DNA of 64,000 nucleotides from Siderastrea radians (Eukaryota; Cnidaria; Anthozoa; Scleractinia; Rhizangiidae): NCBI GenBank assembly GCA_964017195.1, contig OZ024892.1, forward strand, positions 3,702,366 to 3,766,365. Direction: 5' to 3'. The notes below the pieces were generated by a model. It was not told the DNA's origin and ran no database searches. It saw only the letters and a program-made list of their open reading frames with translations. This document shows, one piece after another, positions 1 to 12,000 of the stretch; the stretch's first letter is position 1, and each line of letters starts with the position of its first letter. The position numbers were made by a program, and so were the translations under genes.

Positions 1-374
1 TCTCAGGGTAGGCTCAGTCTCCAGTCGTGAGTGTCTCGATGCGCCCGCGATTCTCGCCACCTTCACGGCTGGGCGTACGGGTTTGGTTATTGTTTAGACT
101 GACCAATCAGAGACAAGCCCCCTGAAATTTGCGGGGCAGAATGTGCGGCGTTTCAGGAAATACTTTCCGCATTTCGCTTTTTCTCGAGACAAAACAAAAA
201 AAAAAAAGAACCGATAAAATTTATGCAATCGACGTGTGGATTGTCTGCATAATTATTAAAATTGTAATGACGTCACGGACATGCAACCAAACCCGTGCGC
301 CCAGCCGTGAAAGTGGCGAGAATCGCGGGCGCATCCAGACACTCACGGCTGGAGACTGAGCCTAGTCTCAGGGG
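1..374. mobile_element. Foldback/MITE-like palindrome with about 86-bp arms
   Basis: The first 88 bases return inverted at 289-374 with few mismatches (shared blocks include GCGCCCGCGATTCTCGCC inverted). The middle is AT-rich and contains no gene. The left end may be cut by the window edge. Confidence 0.8.
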
Positions 375-377
375 TGA

Positions 378-493
378 GTTGCATAAAACGTGACGCCGGA
401 CGTAACTTCTAACGTCGGACGTTAAAATAGTGACTTTGACTGTAGTGAACGTCTGACGTTAGAAGTTACGCCGGACGTTACGTTTTAGGCAAC
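378..493. repeat. 116-bp near-perfect hairpin
   Basis: Arms 378-423 and 448-493 are inverted copies (46 bp, about five mismatches) around a 24-bp loop, built from repeated GACGTTAGAAGTTACG-type words. It abuts the 1-374 palindrome. Confidence 0.8.
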
Positions 494-966
494 TTGCTCC
501 AGGTTCCGTTTGTACATGGGCGATTTTTGACAAGTAAACGACTGGAAACGACAGAAAATGCTGCTTTGTACTGACGTCTTCCTAGGTTCTTTCGTCACAC
601 TTTTCGAAAACCTCCGTTTTCTGTCTTTTTGATCGTTTATGCGTGGAGGGGAAGCCAAACGGTTGAAAAAATGATTATTCTACAATCCCGCCACATACAC
701 GATTAATCTTCCCAGATGTCCATTCTGGGCAACATTTTTCAAAATTTCCATTTTCGGTGCCATTTTGACCGTTTGCGCTTGGACGAAGCCTAACCAGAGA
801 GAAAAAAAATTCCGTTCTCAAATAAACGATGGAGAATGGATATGTATGTGAACGGGACCTGAAATAGGGTTTCGGACAGGGATTGGGTAAGAGTTCTGGG
901 ATTTCGGCTGCACACTGCCACCCGAAATTCTGGTATGTCCACGGAACTGCGAAAACATCACAGTAC
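494..966. other. Unassigned stretch downstream of the last visible minus-strand kinesin exon
   Basis: This should be intron of the minus-strand kinesin. I looked for the next FHA exon on the minus strand and did not find one. It has no long ORF and no repeat that I recognise. Confidence 0.4.
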
Positions 967-1344
967 CTTTAAATGATAGAGTGTCACTCCTGTGCTGAGC
1001 ACATCATCATCAATGCAAACCAAATGAGGAAGCTCGGACTCCATTTTAATGCCAGCACCTTCGTAACGGAAGCCAAGAGCTCGCTCCTATAAGAAAACAA
1101 TGATCAGTTTGTAAACAAGGTTTTACAATGTTCAAAGGATCTTACTTAACAAATATGGGACGATATTGCTACCCATTTACGGCAAGAAAAATCGCTTGAC
1201 TTTTTTTCCTCCCGTTTAACGTGCTGGGGGGGGGGAGACTCTTAAATACCATATTGTTGCTCTGGAAAAGTTTCTCGCCATTATATCTTGGAAACCCTAA
1301 CTTCCACAGATAAGCTGCTTGGCCAATTTTGTTCAAACGGCTCC

Positions 1345-1384
<40 letters not shown>

Positions 1385-4300
1385 CGGCTCCTTGAAAGAA
1401 ATAGGACCTCTACCTCCTTTCCTCCGAGTTTTAGGGATTTTTCTTTTTGACGCGCGATTGGGGACTGGCACTAGCTACGCACGCGCAATGTCCATTTTTA
1501 AAATTCAGATGTTGATCTTCATATAGCTCAAAACCCTGCAAAAACAGCGTATGACAAATTACTCTCACAGAAAAGCCATTAGTACCAATGCAATATCTGT
1601 AGTTAGGGTTCTCTCTCTCTCTCTCTCCCCCCCCCCCCCCCTCAACCGTTGTTGAATGGAGTACAGCTTGGCTCTGTTTCCTTCAAGAACACGCAAGATG
1701 TTGAGTAACCAAAATCAACATTTAACAAGGTACAACGAGAGAGCAAGGAAAAGAAAGGTGTTATTTCGGCACAAGAGTTTGGAAGAAATATACTGCGTCC
1801 TTTTGAAGGAGTTCATTTTTCACCTCAATAATTTTCTGAGTCTCTCGCCACTTGCTTGTCCAATTTTTAGTCAGTTCTTCCACCCGTGCTTCATTTTGAT
1901 GAAGCCTTTCAGTCATCTTGGTTTCCTCAGCAGCACCAAGTTCCCCAATTCCATCCTATAAACAAAGAAACAGGCATCGTCTCTCTAATACCTTACAGAA
2001 ATATAGCCCCATGTATATAGTGGTTTTAGAAATTGTTGTACAGTGTGTTATTATTCCTTTTTGAAATAATATATTCTTGAAAATTTTTATTCAATGGTAA
2101 TTCAGTCCTCGGACTGCGATTATTGATGTTCAATAAACGCTATATTCATATTTACCTCTATTTAGGACTATAAAAAATCGAAGGGTTCTTTCCTACCTGA
2201 CCATGTGCCTGTAGAAGCACTTTGAGTCGATCTATCTCAGCCCTGAGTTCTCTGATGAGCCTCACATTAGGATCCTTTCAAAAAATAAAAATGACCCAAT
2301 ATAAATACATTCTATATGTTAAAAAAGACAATAAAAATCATGTTTCTAAATCTAGCTTCACTCTGAAAATCTCAAATAAATGCAACAATATGAAAGTGCC
2401 TTTATATAATGTACGTACTAATGCACGTCAATTACCGGTTTGCAAGTAAATTAAAGAAACCGGCGATGTAAAAACGATTGACAAAACGTAAACAATTTAC
2501 CGCGTGAAACGTTTTGCGTATGGGTAGCCCATCATACTTTGTCTCTTAATTTATTTACACACAAAAAATACGCTACAATGGAAAACCAGGCCAAATGAAG
2601 ACAAAAGTCATCATCAGTTGACCAAAATGCCAAGTTGCTTATGCAACTTGCAAAAAAGAATCTTAATGCAGCCTTGCAGACCAAACCAAACCACGGACCA
2701 ATCCATGAAGAACTTCTGTGGACTTACACTGGGTTGCCAAACTTGCCTTGAGCCCACTTGTGCGCGAAATTTAGCATGACCAAAGTGAATAGAAGTCCTG
2801 GTTGAGGTACATTGTAGAGTCACAAGGCAATGCAAAATGGAAAGTATTGCTTCCTTGCAACTGCATTTTGCCAGGGCCAGGGCCATCATACAAGTCTGCT
2901 TGCCTCCTTGTTTTAAGCAGTAAAATATTTATTTTATTTTTTTTTTTTTTCAGTTTTGATTTTTTTCTTCCATAGGGTACATGTACAAGACAACACCTAA
3001 ATAGTGACAAGGAATTCAAACGACAAACCACCTCGTTCCCAGGGTCTCTTTTCTATGCATAGAGGAGAGACCCTGGGAATGAGATTGATGACAAACAAAC
3101 CTCATTGACAGTGGGTTTGTTGATAATGTTTTTCGCTCTGTTGGCATAGCGTAGAGTGCTCAACGTCTCTGAGTAGTTTACATCCGCTGGTGAAATAGCT
3201 TTGGGGAAAAAATTGTTTTAATGAGTTCTCCGCATATTTTTCCATTAACCACTTCCACATCTCCCATAATACACTTTGTTTCCCCCCCTCCCCAAATTTT
3301 GTATAAATTATTGTTTTCAATTCAAAGTGTATTATGGGAGATGTGGAAGTGGTCAATGCATACTTTTCCCCATCAGTAATGCCATCACTGTAGAGATAAG
3401 ATCAGTGAGCACTGCCCCTTACAAAGTGACTCTAAACACTAGAAGACTAAAAAATGGTTTAAAGGGGCTATGATGATAAATGCAGGTTTAACCGTGGGGC
3501 TTGAAACCATCCCCAAAAACGTAAAAATCCTAATGATGAAGCCTCTTTAAACAGGAATTCAAAGAAGACCGTGGCTTACAAAAGAAGTTACATGTGTGTT
3601 TGTTTATTCATGAGACTCAAAATAGTACATGTAAGAGTTCATCTTGGAATCTATTTTACGAGTTAAGCATTTCACTCTGAAACTGACACACGAGACAATT
3701 CATATATTACCAAGCAGGCAAACAGGTGTTTGTGATGTCACTGGTTGTATGGACTGCATCAGGAAATGTGACAGAAAAAGGAAGGAAAAAACATCATGTG
3801 GCTGATAGCCATCAGGAAATCAGCTGTACTAACACAAGTGTAACACCAGGAATTTGAGAGAACCTGGGAAGTCTCATCTCCCTTTACTCCCAGGTTCTAG
3901 CCCCCCCTGCCCCCCGGACCCTCCCCCGGACCCCCCCAGACCCTCCCCCGGACGTTCCCTCCCTGACCCTCCCCCCTCTTCCCCACAGGTAAGAATAATT
4001 TAGTTACCACTTGACACCTTGTTATGATGATTGTCTGTGCATTCCAAACATCTCGCTTCCCGTTGAAGTCACATCCGCTTTTCTTTTGGTTCTAGACCCT
4101 GCTGACACCCTCCCCTTTCTCCACAGATAGGGATTAATATTTGATACCTGCTATCATGATTGTCTTGGCATTTCCTCCTAAACTGTCTTTCAGCAGCCAT
4201 GTCAGTACTGAGTTACGATAAGGAATGAACAGTTTCTTCTTTGCATCTTTGATGACAGCATTTTCACTTGCTTCAGCTACAAATGAATAAAGGCATTAGT

Positions 4301-5989
4301 GTCTAAAAAAAATGGTGGTGCTGCATGTTAAGTGCTTTGCAAGAGCAGATCACTCTGATGAAGGGCTAAATATCAAAACGTCATCTTTTGAGTTTCTCTA
4401 TGGTGGCCAATTCACCTTCAGTTATCAGCTTGGTTGATCAACACAAAGTTTTGTGGTACAGTAAAATGCAATGATCACGTGATCATAAATCTTCATAAAT
4501 AATTTTTGTTTTATTCAGTAATGTTTAAAAGGTTTGTCAACCGCCTAGAATACTCAGACCTAAAACTATCTTAAATTTTCTGTATTTTTCTTTTAAAAAA
4601 TACTGTGTTTTTCTTCTTTAAAATGAGGTTGTCACTTACAAGTATGTGAATGAAAGCCTAAACTTTGACCATTCAAGTAACAACTCTTGAGAGATAGTAA
4701 TGTTATCCTAAAGTATAGTTTGTTACAGTATTGGATTCACAGTGGTGAGGTGATAATATGGGCAACGTCTGAGGACGAAATTCTTAGTGTGATCATTCAA
4801 ATAAAAGAGGTACTTGGGTACTGGGCATAATATGCTATAAAAGGAAATTTTTTATCTAAAACTTGAGCCTGAGGACAGAATTCTAATGACATGAGCCAAA
4901 TAATTATGTAACTACAAAACCACATCATACCCAATGCTGAGATAACAGTTCCTAGTGTGACAAGAGATTTGTTGATGTTGGCGCCTTCTTTTAACCTGCT
5001 TCCAGTTGCTCCAGTGGAATTTGCTCTCTCACTTTGAAAAACAGAAAACAGTCATTGTTTAACATGCAATCGAAGCTGTTGTAACTGCCTGTAACTGTTT
5101 ATGTTCAAGGATGATCAATGCGAGGTAGATCCATTACACAATCACTCTACACATCAATGTTGACTACAAAGTGTTTTATAGATTACTTGGTATCACAATT
5201 GATCACGAACTGTCATTTGATGATCATGTTGACAGCTTGTGTGGCAAATTGGCGCAACGCATAGGAATACTGAGGTCAATACGCTCCCTTCTTCATCAAA
5301 ATGAAAGAGTTCTACTTTACAACACTACCATCAAACCTATCCTAATGTATGGTAGCTCTATTTGGGGAAGTATAACGTCAAAACAGAACTTAACCAGGCT
5401 CCTCAATTTACAGAAAAGGGCTGCACGAGTTATTCTGAACAAAAACAATAGAGAGTCGAGAACAGTAGATTTATTTAAATCCTTAAATTGGTTGCCGTTT
5501 GACCAAGAAATAAAAGCCAATCAATGCTCCCTACTGATGAAGCGGCTTCAGGGGCAGGTACTGGAGTACTTGGAACCCAAACTTACTAGGATTGGTGATG
5601 TCTCCACCAGAGCAACCCGTCACTCAAGAAAAACTTTTTACTGCCCGCGGTATAATCAGGAAACTGAGGGAGGGCGTACTTTTATTGCCAAAGCTGTTAA
5701 ACTTTGGAACTCGCTACCAGATAAACTGAAAGACTGTCCTAATGTTAAATCTTTTATGACAGCGCATACAAGTCACTTTGCTGCCATGAATGCTGACCTA
5801 GTCCATTTTATTGTAAACTAGTCTTATTATATGTAAACTAGTCTTATTCTTACCTTTTATATGTAGTTTTCCATTTATTTAGCATTTTCTTTCATTTTTT
5901 AAAAATATATTATGTAACATTTTTATAGAGGGCCACAGGTTCCTCAGTTTTTTAACTGTAATGTGTTTTACCCGGCTCATGAAATAAAG

Positions 5990-6038
<49 letters not shown>

Positions 6039-9000
6039 CATTATTATTATTATTATATACATGTACACAGTGTTACAGTAATAAAGGCAGTTAACTAACC
6101 TTCCCGCCAAATCAACCAGATGAATCTTGCTCACTGTTTCACTTGGCATGTCAGTGTAGAACTTAGCCTACAACAACAACAACAAATTTTAAAACTCTGG
6201 TAAACTGCACATTCCAAGAAAAATACCAAAAGTAAAATTGAACACTGTAAAATCACAGGAGTTTATATCAGGGCTCATGTTCACTCCTGTCCGGGCATCT
6301 GTGGAGGTAGACTTTCCTGTTTGGTGAGTAAAGCCGTCTGTCTCTCCGCGCTCATGTCCTGGGCAAGAACAGCTCAAACGCAGCTGATGCAAAAGGCAAA
6401 GTGGAAATCAAGCTGTCTAGCCCTGGTTGTCTCTTGATTACTAGAAGCAAATTTTAGGTTTGAATATGAAGAAACTTCACCCCAGTTCCAAATATTGTAA
6501 TGGCCCATTTTGTGCAATTTATGTGAATTCTTTAAACCACATGAAACCAACGACAAATGGGTGACAATCCATGTAAGGCACGTAGATGTCGAACCATTTG
6601 CATTGACTAGGAAGCACTTTTGATTCATCACCGGTCATTACCCAATGAATTGGCCCACCGACACAATTCAATAGAAGCTGACGTGTCCACAACAGGACAG
6701 CTTCATATGAGTCAGTCTGGAAAAAGCTGTCCGTAGGACTTCAACCACATTCATTTCCTCATTTGAACCCTTTCAGCCCTAACAGTGATGAAAATGAAAT
6801 TTCTCTTTACATTATCACTACTTGTTCGAACATTCATGACAAGTGACGAGAATAAACTTGATCACCAAGGATAAGATGTCTGGATATTTAGACAAATTCT
6901 CCGTACCAATTCCATAAGAAATGTATGGAGAACAGTAAGGAGAATATGCATTTTCATACCAGGGCTATCCAGTATTCATTCAAAGGATCTTTTACTAATT
7001 AATTTTTGCCACGAAGTATGGTTGGGCCAAGGCCAAACAGAAAAATATTTGGCCCTAAAATGTTGGGCAGACCTTACTTCATGTGGTCCACATGCTGTGA
7101 ACTTGAGCCAAACAATTTTCCTGTCTGACCCACCCACTTAGTCGACAAGTGATATTTTTAGACCCTGCTTGTCAATCTGTTTCTACAGTAAGGTTTCTTA
7201 TTCAGCTACAGTGTAGGTGCTTCCTCTCACAACACAAACTTATAAGATGACAGTTTGTGCACCAACCTGAGTAAATAAAATGGTGAATATCGCGTGTGAT
7301 CTGCTGCTCACATCGTTCATGTTTGTAGAAGCCACCGTCCTGAAAAATTAATGAAGAGACCTTATGAGCAAAGCACTGCAATACAACTGGGATAATAATT
7401 AAACCTTTTAAGCCCTAACAGTGACAAATTCTTCTTACTACTTCCATATGAAATGCATGGAGAAGAGTAAGGAGAATTTTCATGGATTAAGCCGCACTCA
7501 GGCCAAGGACGCCCACACGGCCAGAGCTTATCCCGGTTTTCGTAGCATGAAGCAACTGAGAGTATTGCTTCTCCCCCCAGGACGGGATGCAAGTCAATCC
7601 CAGGGTTACCCCCAGCAGTATGTCGTCGGTACCCCCCTTATACACCTGGGTGGAGAGAGACAATGTGGGGCAAAGTATCTTGTCTAAGGAAACAACACGA
7701 TGGCAGGGGCTGGGAGTTGGGGGGCTGGAAATTTTCAGGGGCTGGAAATTTTCATTTCAGGGGTTAAAGGGTTAGACCTTCCCTTGGTCAAGGCAAAGTT
7801 CCACCCACATGTCTATGACATCAATTTTTTTATTCTGGATTTTGCTTCTATCCAAACAATATTCTGTGATACTTGTCCAAATGAGCAAGTGAAAACTTGG
7901 TGAAACTGTGCAGTGATCAAGCAAGATCTCCCTACGTTGTTGTTTTTGTCCATATAAAATTTCTGCAATGTTAAATTACAAAATTTAAAAACCTGTCTCT
8001 GCTCAGGATTTCAGGCCTTACTTCAACCCTTGCTACACTTCATCACTATAAAATAGTTTAAAGTGTTATAAAAGTGTTTGGTTTGGTTTCCATTGATGAA
8101 TTCGGTACCATATTACAGTGTAGGTTTTAAATGCTATGGAATCATAACCTACTACACTGTAAAGTGATTTTTGCATGATCTTGAAATGGTTAGAATACAT
8201 GTTGGCACAGCCAAAACAACAAACTAACTGGAAGGATGCGAATTGTGCCATTTAAGAAATGAGGCACACCTGCATGCATTATAGCTGGTTTATGGAACAC
8301 GCAAAGCAAAGCAAAGCAAACGGATCACATTATTTACTAACTTCTCAGCATTCTGGTAGGTCAATCGAACAAGAATTTTTCTATATCAGGGAAATTTTTA
8401 GTAGGAAAAACTGAGAGCAAAGCTTGTATTGAACCTTTGGGCTTCTGGTCGATGAAACAAATCATGAACATTCAGGAAAATATTGTTTGTAAGGTAACAT
8501 GAAAATCACTCTTTTTGACTAATAAATAAACATGAACACTGCAGAACACAACACATGGCTTTTCTTGTTACAGGCTGAGTCCTGAGGTAACTGTACAGTT
8601 GCCAAGAGGCAGCAATATGGTACCAGCCTTGTTACAGTGAATGACCAACATTGGCTGCCAGCATCCCCTCACCTGTTGGTGTTCCCTTCATCCATTAGAT
8701 TTTCTATTCCTTCATAGTCCTTCACGACATGTTTTGTCAAATCTGTAAGACACACAGTAACTGTGAAAACTGAGTCCTGGACCCATAAAGTAAGCTTCCA
8801 CCCTATTTAACCCTTCAAGCCCCAATATCCATATGCATGCTCTCCTTAATTTTCTTCATATATTTCTTATGGTTTTAGTTGGCAGAATTTGCATCAAGGC
8901 ATCTTTCAAGACTTTCTGTGTTTGTTGATAATTTCCTTTATTCTCCTGACCTGTGCATATGATCAAGGAGGGATGTTGTAAGGAGAAATTAGATGCTTGT

Positions 9001-12000
9001 CACTGTTGGGGCTTAAAGTTCTTTCAATACTTTTGCTCCTGCTACAGTTACGTGACATTACTGCAGTTATGTGACATTACAGCAGTTACGTGACATTACT
9101 GCATTACGGTTACATGACATTTCTGTGAGCATTACTGTCCCTTCCCCTCTCCCAATGGCACGAGATTGTAGCCCCATTCAGGGTTACTCAAACATATTTT
9201 GTTGGAAGATGATACTTGATTCTGGAAGACATATCATCTGACTGGTCATTTTTTTATTGCTCAAGTCAGTTTCTACTTCTTTTGAACATCTAAGCAAAAA
9301 AAGGTGAAACCTAATAAGTAACATCTGGGCACATGTTTTTTCTTGTAAGCAGTCTGGGAGCAGCCTGAATTTCAGTCATCTCCTCTGGTTACTCACTCCT
9401 TAAAGAGACATCTGAATTAATGATCCCCTTCAGGCATCTCTCTCAGGACGAAAGGCAATGCCTGAAATTCAGGCTGGTCTGGGGGACTACTGCGACCATA
9501 AGACAGGTGTAATGCACTCGTTATGATACACATTTTCCTCCAAAAAGCTGAGCTGTAAAACAAAGGAATTTACTGTAAGACAAACCCTTTTATCTTGTGG
9601 AATAACATAGCTACAACTGTAGCCAAATGGTTTGAGGTTGACACATTATAACACTGTAGTACATGTAACTTACCTTGTACATACGGTCCCTCCTTAGGGT
9701 GTTCCCGCACTTTCAGGTTGTATTTTTCTTTTCCTTTGGCTGGACGCAGGAGGTCACCAACTTTCTCATTGTATATTTCAAGATAACTAAAGAGACATAA
9801 TTAAGAGGAAAAACTGACAGTAATTACCATCAAATCAATCAACAAAAAAACTGTTAAAAATTCCTTATAATTTGCTCTCCCTGAGATAACAGATTTCTAA
9901 TCAGACCCCTGCTTTCTGTTAAATCCCATCTCCCCCCTTTACCCCTGAGAATGAAACAAATTTTTACATAAAAAGAAACAAGTCAGAGAAATACACGGAG
10001 AAATAGTTATTATACGGTACAGTTACATTACAAATACTACAAATGCACAGTTAGTTTAATAATCAATTCTTGAAAAACATCAAAACTTACCTGACTTCAG
10101 TTCTAAATTCAGTCTTGTCATCACCACTGGACTCCATTCGTGAATATAAACCCTGAGAAATTAAATTGATAAATTAAGCTGTACCTAGAAGAGCAAATTT
10201 TGTTATGTTGTTGCATTTGATGGAGAAGAACACATCCTAATGTTGTGCCATGCTAGCCAATAATTTTGAGTGTTTGGTTCATCTTCCATTTGCCTCCTAC
10301 CTCCCCCCTCCCTCCCCCCCCCCCCCCCCAGCAGCAAGTTTTTTCACTTGGTCGGGAAACTGGTACATAATCTGGACCTCGTCTTTGTGTTTGTCTCACT
10401 TTCATGCAAGTATATTTAAGCAAGAAAACTGGTAACTGGTAACTAAGAGCAAAATAGAGAAAACTGGTAACAAATTTGTCATTAGCGCAAAGAGATCTCC
10501 TCTTCCTAGTGTTCTTAAGGCACAGCCTAGTGGGGCACATAAACATGGTCACACAAAGCCTGGTACATCTTAACTGGCACAAAAAAATGACAAAACTTAT
10601 CAGTATTCATCAGAAGAACGGAAAGGTGGTGCATGCATAACTTATCTAATTCAGCCTGGTGTTCTACATGTAGCTTACTTTCCTCATTAGTGATTACTGC
10701 ATAACTTTGGACAGTTTTGCACAACTAACCTGGCAAATTCTTGGAATTAGTCCTGGCGCAGTCTAAAAACATTAGATATTCATAACAAGTTAATTAAATG
10801 CAATCACTATAAAATATGCATATGTTCTTCAGTGAGCATTCCTGATTAAGCAGCAAAAAATAATTAGCAGAGAAAGTTACGGGAGCCTAAGGAAACCATG
10901 AGCCAGGGTTTCAGCAACTTCGTTGGGATCCTGTTACGGTGCTTTCCATAAGCACCAACGACCAATGAAAAGCATCTGCAAATTCGCTCAATTGAAGTAA
11001 ATTGAAGTAATTAAAGAAAGAAAGATTTCTTTCAAACCTTGTTGATACAGTCGGCTACTCTACTCAGACCAGCTGCCTACTTCAAATTTTATTGAAACCC
11101 CTGCTGTTAATACAGTGTACCAATACCACAGGGTGTCCATATTACATGGAATAAGAGTTAGAATATCCATACGTAAGATTAAACTGGTTAAGACTGGTTT
11201 TGACTTTTTTGATTGCTGTCTCAGCCATCTTAGGACGCTGTTAGTAATATGACTAAACAAATTAATATATTACAACTTACATCTTGTCCCATCATGCTAT
11301 ATGATTTGCCAGCACCAGTTTGGCCATAGGCAAAAATGCATGCATTGTAACCCTCAAATGCCGCCTGGATAACATCTGTTCCCAAGTCTTCAAACACCTG
11401 GAAATAAACACAACTTACTGTAAAATTCTGAAGCTCCACCTCACCCCCAAACAACATTTACAGCACTACCTTGATCAAAGTCACCCAGATGTAACATCAT
11501 ACATTTACTAGATATTCTACAGAAGATTTTAAAAGTGAGTTATGAATCAAAGACACTTTGTCTTCACTACTAAAGTTTGAAGTCATGTCCTGATGAGTGC
11601 ACTTCCAAAACAAACATATCTAATATGACAACCTTTGTTTAATTTTTATTTTCCTTTGTTTTTAACTCATTATCATACATTACCATACACAAAAACAACG
11701 GAAAATAAAAATTGAACCAAGGATAAAATTGAACCACAACATATACACTGTGTTTTTTTAAATTACACATAAAATACTTCTCGATAAACAATTCAGGACA
11801 AACACATCACAGTCAGCTGCTTTGATTCTAGAGATTAGGAAGGGACAAAATAGAATCAATTCTAAACAAAACAAGGTTTAAAATGGAGCTGCACTGAACA
11901 TTACATGTACCTTGTCAACATTTAGCACACATGGCTGTTTGTGATCTGAGAACCAATTCACATATTCACACAAAATTGTAAATATCTCCAAAATTATGAG

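Noticed and set aside
2202..2274. Alternative donor (CATG|GTCAGG) for minus kinesin exon 14
   Set aside because: It would leave phase 1. The CAG|GTAGGA donor at 2197 restores phase 0 and matches the family ending.
9042..9125. CRISPR-like regularly spaced repeats
   Set aside because: Units are contiguous without unique spacers and the DNA is eukaryotic.
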